Shown here in pieces: positions 1 through 5,747 of a stretch of 10,321 bases of DNA. The number at the start of each line of letters is the position of its first letter. Position 1 is the stretch's first letter. Source of the stretch: Candidatus Poseidoniaceae archaeon (GTDB lineage: Archaea; Thermoplasmatota; Poseidoniia; Poseidoniales; Poseidoniaceae); the NCBI GenBank assembly GCA_028822955.1, contig JAPKCL010000057.1, positions 1 through 10,321 of the forward strand, read 5' to 3'. Both the position numbers and the translations under genes were made by a program. Below the pieces are notes generated by a model. It did not search any database. It had not been told where the DNA came from and saw nothing but the letters and a program-made list of their open reading frames with translations.

Positions 1-339
1 GCCGGCGTGCTGCACCGCCTCTTCGACGCGGGCTGGGTGCTCGTCGCCACGTGCGGAGATGGCGGCAGCCGAAACAGTGTTGGAACGCACCGCTATCGCA
101 GGAACGAGTTGACCGAGGGTGAGGCAGCCCGCCAGCTCGGGGAAAGTTTTGATTCAAAGGTCAGCGATTTTATTTTTTATGGAGCATTTGCAATCATTCT
201 TCTCGTTCTTGTAATAACAATAATATTAGTTCGCAATAGCGATAATAAAATTAGCAATGACCTCAATAAACAAGATGAAATGTGGCAACAAGTAGAGCCG
301 GAATTCAATCAGGAAGACCACAAACTGCTTGAATCGTAA
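1..339 (+). CDS. C-terminal part of an unidentified single-helix membrane protein (5' end outside window)
   Basis: The frame is open from the first base and ends at TAA 337-339, so the gene probably starts upstream. A GTG at 7-9 is only a possible internal start. Bases 166-231 encode a strongly hydrophobic stretch (FIFYGAFAIILLVLVITIIL) that should be one membrane helix. It is followed by RNSDNK and a short acidic, polar tail of about 35 residues, probably cytoplasmic. The segment before the helix (RRNELTEGEAARQLGES) looks like a charged linker. I do not recognise the family. Codon use changes sharply inside the frame: the first 18 codons all end in G or C, while codons after about base 140 are A/T-rich. 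Either the gene has a compositionally odd end or the contig edge is chimeric. The helix and tail are credible coding sequence; the first 140 bases are less certain. Confidence 0.5.
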   Translation, partial: AGVLHRLFDAGWVLVATCGDGGSRNSVGTHRYRRNELTEGEAARQLGESFDSKVSDFIFYGAFAIILLVLVITIILVRNSDNKISNDLNKQDEMWQQVEPEFNQEDHKLLES

Positions 340-354
340 TTAAGCAGAAAGTTG

Positions 355-369
355 GAAGGGCCCCCCTTC
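355..369. repeat. Inverted repeat, first of three hairpins in the convergent gap
   Basis: GAAGGG (355-360) pairs with CCCTTC (364-369) across a three-base CCC loop. It lies 16 bases past the stop of the rightward gene and 66 bases past the stop of leftward purP, between convergent genes. A transcript-end structure is a reasonable reading, but no T-run follows on either strand, so an intrinsic terminator is not shown. Confidence 0.4.
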
Positions 370-370
370 A

Positions 371-384
371 AACCATTGGTGGTT
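371..384. repeat. Inverted repeat, second hairpin in the convergent gap
   Basis: AACCA (371-375) pairs with TGGTT (380-384) around TTGG. It starts one base after the preceding hairpin. A five-base stem is weak alone and is listed because it is part of a run of three. Confidence 0.3.
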
Positions 385-392
385 GGAACGGT

Positions 393-408
393 ACCCATTG
401 CAATGGGT
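393..408. repeat. Perfect 16-base palindrome, third hairpin in the convergent gap
   Basis: ACCCATTG (393-400) is the exact reverse complement of CAATGGGT (401-408). As RNA it folds to a 6-base stem with a TGCA loop on either strand; as DNA it could be a dimeric protein site. It sits 26 bases downstream of the purP stop and 53 bases after the rightward stop, which suits bidirectional transcript ends better than a promoter operator. Confidence 0.45.
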
Positions 409-434
409 CTCAGTTGCTTACTTGTTGCCTCTGA

Positions 435-1592
435 TCACGTAAGGACTTCGAGCAAACGGTCTTGTTCAGCAGCCATTCGCAATTCCATAGCAATGCGACG
501 TCCACTGGACATTGGTTTTCTCCAAGTTGCATTTCCATACGGGTGGCCAACGCTGACGTGAACGTTGGTTCCTCCACCTAAACGAGGTGCAACATCATAG
601 ATGTAGTAATTCATATCCTTGTCAATACAGGTTTGTAAGCAGAACGGTCCAATGATTCCTGGGTCGTAATGTTCCTTACTTGCAGTAATGAAGCGCTCTC
701 CCAATTCAAACGCCTTCTCCAACAGTGATTCACGGATAGTTGCCGTGTTGTGACCAACGACGGTCATCTCAGGTATTTGTTGATGAGCAGGCATGGTCAT
801 TTGTTGCGGAGCTGGCAATCGAACGTGACCGTCAAGCGAAGATTCAAATCGCCAATCAACACCGAGCAATTCGAGTTTTTCACCCTCTTCTGCAAGTGGA
901 CTATAGAAAAAGTTGAGATTGAAAACTGGTCCAATCACATAGCGTTCAATACGAGCGCCAGCCAATGACTCTTCATCGATGACACCTTCTGCGAGAAGTA
1001 TTTTTGATTTCTCTTGGTATTCCTCATAGGATGCACAGGTGAAGAACCCACGTTCCAATGTCTTCTGAGCGTGATGGAGTTTGACGATGACCAAACAATC
1101 AATATCTTGCGGGTCTGCAATAGCTTCGGGATAAGGGAGGCCTGCTTTGTCGAGAATCCAATAGTAATCCTGTTCTTCTGTTCGCTCTTCCATGCGAAGC
1201 ATGTTTCGAGAACCAAAGAGGGGTACTTTGAACGAGTCTTCAACATCTTCAATCGAGGAGTATGAAGTGAACGAACGGTTTGGAATGTAGATGACATTTC
1301 GCTTACGCATTTCTTCTTGCATCTCTGGTTTCATGACATCGTTAAATGACGGCATGACAATTGCTTTGTCGACCATTCCTCGGACGACTCGCCCAGAAGC
1401 AGATCGGTGAGCCTTGAAGTAATTCGCATAGGTTTTATGCCGCCCTTCTTTACAATAGGCAACAGTTGGAAATCCTTCTTCAATAGCACCATCACAAATA
1501 TCCAGTGCAGAATGAGACGCTGTCATTCCGATACGAAGTTTCATTCGGTCGTAATCATCAACGATGGCGCCAATTTCTTCTTTCGACAACAT
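435..1592 (-). CDS. purP: FAICAR synthetase PurP (5-formaminoimidazole-4-carboxamide ribonucleotide synthetase, ATP-grasp)
   Basis: PurP catalyses formylation of AICAR to FAICAR with formate and ATP, the penultimate step of IMP synthesis in archaea that lack folate-dependent PurH transformylase. It is a cytosolic ATP-grasp enzyme. The 385-residue length is close to the family's (about 360). Recognisable blocks are ASHSALDICDGAIEEGF (25-41), FGSRNMLRMEER (126-137), the ATP-grasp strand VIVKLHHAQ (168-176), IERYVIGPVFNLNFFYSP (215-232), GPFCLQ (315-320) and the nucleotide/metal-binding end YDVAPRLGGGTN (332-343). The ATG start has a well-placed GAGGG (1599-1603 on the minus strand, six bases upstream). 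It follows the COG1340-type gene by 63 bases and may be cotranscribed with it or have its own promoter. No other purine gene is present here. I saw no missing key block. Confidence 0.93.
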   Translation of the reverse strand: MLSKEEIGAIVDDYDRMKLRIGMTASHSALDICDGAIEEGFPTVAYCKEGRHKTYANYFKAHRSASGRVVRGMVDKAIVMPSFNDVMKPEMQEEMRKRNVIYIPNRSFTSYSSIEDVEDSFKVPLFGSRNMLRMEERTEEQDYYWILDKAGLPYPEAIADPQDIDCLVIVKLHHAQKTLERGFFTCASYEEYQEKSKILLAEGVIDEESLAGARIERYVIGPVFNLNFFYSPLAEEGEKLELLGVDWRFESSLDGHVRLPAPQQMTMPAHQQIPEMTVVGHNTATIRESLLEKAFELGERFITASKEHYDPGIIGPFCLQTCIDKDMNYYIYDVAPRLGGGTNVHVSVGHPYGNATWRKPMSSGRRIAMELRMAAEQDRLLEVLT

Positions 1593-1655
1593 TAGATTCC
1601 CTCGATATTCACTGTTTAGAAGGGGGGGTCTTTCATCTCATCGGAGTAATGAACA

Positions 1656-2549
1656 TCAGTCATAACGCTGAAGTTGCATCAATTCATCAGTCGTGAGTGT
1701 AGCACCTGACATCAATTTGCTCATCAAATCTTGGACTTCAACACGAGCTGAAGGTCGTTGACCTGCTCCTGCATTTGCTCCACGCATTGCACGTAGAATG
1801 TCTTGAATTGAGTGCAAGCAACGAAGCGAGACAATGTATGCACGATGGTTCTTGTCAGCATCTTTCTTTGAGCCACGGAGTTTACGGTGAGCAGACTCTG
1901 CCTTTTCTCGTTGATTGTCAACTTCTTTATTCCACTGAAGCATCAAATCGTGAGCCTCTTGTGCGGCTTCTGCGGCTTGTTCAACAGCAGCGTGAGCAGT
2001 TTCCTGTGTTTCCATTGCCATTCGAAGTGTTTCTCGAGATTCTTTCAAATCGGTATTGGAATCTTCAGACATCTTCATTTTCTTAATTTGAGCACTGATT
2101 TCTTTCATGCGCTTCATCACTTTGGTTTCGTTTTTACCGGTGTGACGTCCCATTTCGAATTCATTTTCCAAACGGATCAATTCACGTCGAAGTGAATGAA
2201 TAGTATCTGGGCGGTCACGACGTCCACCACGTCGTCCATCGTCCCGAGGTTCTGGAACCGCATCTGGTCCCTTTGCGAGGTTCAAAGCATCTTTTGATTC
2301 ACGAACCATCTTGTTCGCATCCTGACGGATAGCCTTCTTGTCTCGAACAATTTCATTCATTTGTTCTCGAATTTCACGTTGTTCACGGACCTGAACAATC
2401 AATTCACGGACTTCGCCGTTCATTTCGTTTCGAGTGATTGTAAACTTCTTCGAGTTATCATTACACTCATCACGGAGGATTCGGTATTTTGTGGCTTTTT
2501 CATCAACCATCTTTCGTCGTTCTTCGAGTTGAATCTTGAGTTCATCCAT
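1656..2549 (-). CDS. COG1340-type archaeal coiled-coil protein
   Basis: This 297-residue protein is almost entirely charged heptad-like helix. Residues 1-93 form a first coiled coil, 94-115 an Arg/Gly/Asp/Pro-rich hinge (GRRGGRRDR at 105-113), and 116-245 a second coiled coil. It ends in a conserved-looking tail with LMSGATLTTDELMQLQ at 279-294. That ending, G-x-x-L-T-x-E-E-L-x-x-L-Q-like, is what I associate with archaeal COG1340 proteins, whose molecular function is not established. There is no signal peptide or membrane helix, so it is cytoplasmic. A structural or scaffolding role is inferred from composition only. A very similar ending occurs at the end of the nearby terminal nucleotidyltransferase, which ties this gene to that system. 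The ATG start has only a weak upstream AGGCGAG. It could be in the same transcript as the genes upstream, 139 bases away, or have its own promoter. Confidence 0.75.
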   Translation of the reverse strand: MDELKIQLEERRKMVDEKATKYRILRDECNDNSKKFTITRNEMNGEVRELIVQVREQREIREQMNEIVRDKKAIRQDANKMVRESKDALNLAKGPDAVPEPRDDGRRGGRRDRPDTIHSLRRELIRLENEFEMGRHTGKNETKVMKRMKEISAQIKKMKMSEDSNTDLKESRETLRMAMETQETAHAAVEQAAEAAQEAHDLMLQWNKEVDNQREKAESAHRKLRGSKKDADKNHRAYIVSLRCLHSIQDILRAMRGANAGAGQRPSARVEVQDLMSKLMSGATLTTDELMQLQRYD

Positions 2550-2688
2550 TCGTATCTCGCCTGGTCAGTGGAAGATTGCCATCTTCTCACCGGACTTGCG
2601 ACCGACCCTTCCCATTTAATCTCTTCACTTGGCGATTTAGATTCTCTAAGGATGTGGAATGGCTCGCAACTGGCGGAGATGAGCCTCG
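2550..2688. other. 139-base intergenic gap with an inverted repeat at 2571-2586
   Basis: This is the largest gap in the leftward gene block. It contains GAAGAT-TGCC-ATCTTC (2571-2586), a perfect six-base inverted repeat with a four-base spacer, ending 22 bases upstream of the COG1340-type start. On the minus strand there are A/T-richer stretches near 2616-2623 and 2638-2645 that could serve as a weak TATA element, but none is convincing. The gap probably separates two transcripts, with the repeat acting as an operator or as an RNA hairpin. I see no small gene in it. Confidence 0.35.
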
Positions 2689-3084
2689 TTAAGGCTGGAG
2701 GGCATTCAATTGAGAGGTTGCCGCATCGAGAACTTGGCGGATGCGGCCAAGGTTTGAGGAAACTTCACAACGGAGCACCAGCACCTTCTGTCCCAGTAAT
2801 TCTTGTACCAATACGGTTCCATTTTCTGCGTTTAAGGTAACGCGCCCAGAGGAACATTTGGGGTCGAGTAAAGCAATAGCCTTACCGAGGTTTTGGACTG
2901 AATCATCGTGTTGTGGTTCGGTAAATAATACGAAGCCATCACCGTCGAGTAATGCAACACCGGTAACACCGCGCTGTGCTGCGATTTCTCCGAGCAAACG
3001 TTGTTCCACATACTCTGCTAGAGATGGGGGAGCATAACCTTTGACCCTTGTCAGTACCGTTATCGAGACGAATAAACGATTCAC
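2689..3084 (-). CDS. Roadblock/LC7 domain protein
   Basis: The 131-residue product has the roadblock/LC7 pattern: helix SLAEYVEQRLLGEIA (21-35), then GVTGVALLDGDGFVLFT (39-55), a middle helix with LGKAIALLD, strand pair RVTLNAENGTVLVQELLGQKVLVLRC, and the closing helix NLGRIRQVLDAATSQL. In bacteria and archaea such proteins act as dimeric modules that regulate small GTPases (MglB-like) or serve as scaffolds. No Ras-like GTPase is encoded in this window, so a partner cannot be named. The start is a GTG that overlaps the acetyltransferase stop as GTGA, implying translational coupling. The first ~18 residues precede the normal domain start and may be a short extension. There is no membrane segment or signal peptide. 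Confidence 0.75.
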   Translation of the reverse strand: MNRLFVSITVLTRVKGYAPPSLAEYVEQRLLGEIAAQRGVTGVALLDGDGFVLFTEPQHDDSVQNLGKAIALLDPKCSSGRVTLNAENGTVLVQELLGQKVLVLRCEVSSNLGRIRQVLDAATSQLNALQP

Positions 3085-3557
3085 AACGGACCTTTCATTT
3101 CATAACCAATTCCAGACTTATAATAATGTGGTAGATGGCGAATGACTTCTAAGCCCCTTGATTTATAGAATTCTTGAGCACGAATGTTTTCGGCCTTCAC
3201 TTCCAATTGAATGGTCGACTTTCCTGCTGCACGAGAAATCTCAACCAAATGCTGCCATGCTTTCCCTCCCCATCCAGAGGATTGATGCTGGGCTTCGAGA
3301 ACAAAGGCAGCAATTCTTACTCCATTCAGTTCATGCGGTAGGGCCCAAAGCACGCCAACTATGGATGTGGGTGCTGGATATTGTTCTTGGTTAATGAGGA
3401 GCATGTTACCACTCCATTTTGGAATCGGTAAGTTCGAAAGTGATTCAAGCGAATATTCTTCTCCAGTTTCATTGAGAAACATAGATTGTATCTTCTCTTT
3501 CCAATCTTCAGGGAGGTTTTTGGGCTCATCGCCGTACATCCACTGGATGTTACTCAT
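3081..3557 (-). CDS. GNAT-family N-acetyltransferase (RimI-like)
   Basis: This is a 158-residue single-domain GNAT enzyme that would transfer acetyl from acetyl-CoA to an amine; the substrate is unknown. Motif A is visible as IAAFVLEAQHQSSGWGGKAW (82-101), with the pyrophosphate-loop signature Q92-S-S-G-W-G97. It is followed by the LEVKAEN strand (118-124, with the typical Asn124), AQEFYKSRGLEV (127-138) and the C-terminal HYYKSGIGYEM (144-154). The last three are typical of RimI-like N-terminal or protein acetyltransferases. The ATG is preceded by GAGG (seven bases upstream), which lies across the stop of the nucleotidyltransferase gene; the intergenic gap is only nine bases. It shares four bases with the downstream roadblock gene. 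A ribosomal-protein or protein N-terminus substrate is possible but not shown. Confidence 0.85.
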   Translation of the reverse strand: MSNIQWMYGDEPKNLPEDWKEKIQSMFLNETGEEYSLESLSNLPIPKWSGNMLLINQEQYPAPTSIVGVLWALPHELNGVRIAAFVLEAQHQSSGWGGKAWQHLVEISRAAGKSTIQLEVKAENIRAQEFYKSRGLEVIRHLPHYYKSGIGYEMKGPL

Positions 3558-3566
3558 TGACTCGCC

Positions 3567-5747
3567 TCACTGTTTGTGTCCCTTTTTCGATTGGGAACGT
3601 TCACCGCGTTGAGCAGTAAGTTGGCGTGCAGAGTTTTGCTTCTTTTTGCGATCAGCACGACGACTTGATTTTGCAGTCGGTTTCGATTTGCTGACCGAGG
3701 AAAATCCACCACTGTTCAAGAATACATCAAGGTCGGAAAGCGAGAGTGTGCCTCCTTCAGCAGCTCTTTTCTGGACTTCTTCTGGTTTTGGTCCGTTGTT
3801 GCGCGGCTTCCAATCGGCTTGCCCAGACTTTGAGTTCCGGTCCTTTTGTCCGCCTCTTGGTTTTGAATCACGTGACGAATTGGTACGTGTTGAAACCCGT
3901 ACCCATGCCTCTATACGACCTTTTTCTCTCCGCAAACGGCGAAGTTCTTTTCGTCGTTCTTGAATCACTTTGTTTAACGAGTGTGCATTCTGGTCAAATT
4001 GCCTTGCTTCACTGAATTCAGTAGTAATGTTCGCTAAAATTGGTTCGGATTGAACCAGTTCGTCACGGACTTGAGTTTGTTTGTTTTCCGTGATCTTCAA
4101 TTCCTTCACTGCTTTCTTTTGTTCACGAACTAACAGAATGAACTCTTTATGTGCATTATCTGCTTTAATTGCAACAGCATGCATGGCTTGTAATTCAAAG
4201 AACCAAGCGAACTGTTCATCTTCTCTTTGCAATGATGGGACATGGAAGAAATCAACATCTCCAGTAAGGTTGGTGTAAACTTCGACCAATAATTCGCGAA
4301 TACGATACAATGGTATGCCGATTTTTTGATTGTAACCGTCTCGCTCCTTTTGCAAGAGGTCCATTTTTTGGCTTCGAGGACGTAGACTTCGGACAAGTGT
4401 TCTGTGTTCATTACGGAGATCACTTGTTTCTTCGAACAAACCACGAAGGGCTTGTGAGATTTTGATATTATTCTGTCGTTCTGCGTGAAGTGCTTCAATA
4501 CGTTCCTCGAGGTCCTGGTGTTGGACATCATTTTCTTTGAGCATCGTCTCAATGGTAGCCTTCGGAAGTGTTCTTAAATCTTCAAACAAGTCTTTTTCTT
4601 CGACAACTTGGATTCTCTCAGGGTTTTTCAGCTCACATAAGTGCTTCAAAGATTCTCCTTCATTGAGTCCAATCCAAAACCTGAGCAATTCCTCTTGGAT
4701 ATCCATTGCACCTTCTGGGCGTACGACTCGACTGAGGTCATGGTCGTGATTGAACGGATCTTCAACAGGAAGTGAGTGCAATCCCAAACGGGTCTTCCCT
4801 TCCATGGTGACTGCTTTTTCTGCACGCGGATTTGCGTACTTCCATTTCTTCTCTTTACGAGTCATTGGTTTTCCATTGCGAATAGAAAGAACATGCTTAT
4901 CCCACGGACGTTCAAGAACGAGTTGACGGAAGAAGTGTGTCATTAATTCGCCGAGTGATTGTGTGTTGGTCTCTGTGAGGAGTTTCTTCGGTTCGTCGGC
5001 CATGGTGAGGTCGTATTCAATTCCATCAACCTTGAGATTGGTTCTGTCCTTGCCAGATTGAATATTTGGTGCAACGCTCGGCGTTGTTGTTTGGAGGGCT
5101 TGAAGCATGATGAGGCTCCAAGCGTACGAAGAGAAGGTACCTTTTGCCGCATCGCAGACATCTCGTTGATGTGCCCAATATTTGATCGCTAGAATGCATT
5201 GACGAATTCGTTCATCGGTTTCCGCATAGCGCTTGAGCAATGTTGTGTTATGGAGTGCTAAGGTGTTGTTAATCGAAATATCAACAGGAATCTTCGTACG
5301 TTCGTCGACGAATTTGATGATAGGTACTTTGGCGGAAGTAATTACCTGTATATCCTCCATTTCTTGGAATCGGAGTGTGCTTGAAATTGAACGAAGCACT
5401 TTCTTTGGTTTTTGTCCATCAAACAACAGACAAAGGTCCAAATCACCTTGGGCGAGAGAAAGTCCGGATTCTGATGAACCAAATCGACGAAGCGAACTGC
5501 CTTTGTATCGCTTTTCGATGCTTCGCTTGAGGTGTTCATAGAGTCCATTTCGCTTTTTGAGTGCTGATTTATTTGGACTTTGAGCCTTGAGTACATCCTC
5601 TATGTCTTGTGATAATTGTTGTAATGCTTCTGCTGGAATTGCATCGCCATTTGGTAATTCCAGTTGTTTGCAGAGATGCTTGTGGACCAAAGGCCAGCGA
5701 AGTTGCTGTTGAGGAGTGAATCCAGTGATTTCACATTCGTCGCTCAT
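3567..5747 (-). CDS. Cid1/TUTase-like non-canonical RNA terminal nucleotidyltransferase fused to a long coiled coil
   Basis: The 726-residue protein should add nucleotides to RNA 3' ends. The polymerase-beta-type core spans about 75-225: RRFGSSESG (87-95), QGDLDLCLLF with catalytic D102 and D104, and the third Asp D156 in VDISINN. Then come NTLALHNTTLL (161-171), AIKYWAHQR (187-195) and GTFSSYAW (203-210), whose S207-Y208 matches the nucleotide-stacking SY pair of Cid1. The PAP-associated domain follows: SLGELMTHFF (264-273), VLSIRNGKPMTRKEKKW (286-302) and EDPFNHDHDLSR (329-340), with H336 at the position of the Cid1 uridine-selecting His. Residues 405-615 are coiled coil, 620-660 and 685-726 are very basic and Ser-rich, and 665-676 is a short motif shared with the COG1340-type neighbour. 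The ATG overlaps the upstream stop as ATGA and has GAGG four bases before it. This class is typical of eukaryotes. Base preference (U or A) and RNA targets are inference. Confidence 0.88.
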   Translation of the reverse strand: MSDECEITGFTPQQQLRWPLVHKHLCKQLELPNGDAIPAEALQQLSQDIEDVLKAQSPNKSALKKRNGLYEHLKRSIEKRYKGSSLRRFGSSESGLSLAQGDLDLCLLFDGQKPKKVLRSISSTLRFQEMEDIQVITSAKVPIIKFVDERTKIPVDISINNTLALHNTTLLKRYAETDERIRQCILAIKYWAHQRDVCDAAKGTFSSYAWSLIMLQALQTTTPSVAPNIQSGKDRTNLKVDGIEYDLTMADEPKKLLTETNTQSLGELMTHFFRQLVLERPWDKHVLSIRNGKPMTRKEKKWKYANPRAEKAVTMEGKTRLGLHSLPVEDPFNHDHDLSRVVRPEGAMDIQEELLRFWIGLNEGESLKHLCELKNPERIQVVEEKDLFEDLRTLPKATIETMLKENDVQHQDLEERIEALHAERQNNIKISQALRGLFEETSDLRNEHRTLVRSLRPRSQKMDLLQKERDGYNQKIGIPLYRIRELLVEVYTNLTGDVDFFHVPSLQREDEQFAWFFELQAMHAVAIKADNAHKEFILLVREQKKAVKELKITENKQTQVRDELVQSEPILANITTEFSEARQFDQNAHSLNKVIQERRKELRRLRREKGRIEAWVRVSTRTNSSRDSKPRGGQKDRNSKSGQADWKPRNNGPKPEEVQKRAAEGGTLSLSDLDVFLNSGGFSSVSKSKPTAKSSRRADRKKKQNSARQLTAQRGERSQSKKGHKQ

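Noticed and set aside
1..140. High-GC stretch as the end of a structured RNA such as RNase P RNA or SRP RNA
   Set aside because: A GAAACAG stretch invited the comparison, but I could not find the conserved RNase P core blocks or the SRP helix 8 motif. The perfect G/C third positions in one frame favour coding sequence.
1622..1628. Run of seven G in the gap between the COG1340-type gene and purP as a regulatory tract
   Set aside because: A single homopolymer in a 63-base gap, with no paired element or known motif; more likely chance or a sequencing-sensitive spot.
2361..2840. Rightward open frame of 159 codons
   Set aside because: It runs antisense to the COG1340-type and roadblock genes and across their gap. 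The translation is low in recognisable structure and has no ribosome binding site.
3567..5747. Assignment as a CCA-adding enzyme
   Set aside because: The archaeal class I CCA enzyme has a different body domain and lacks the EDPF PAP-associated loop. The HNTTLL, SSYAW and EDPF blocks all match the Cid1/Trf4 group instead.
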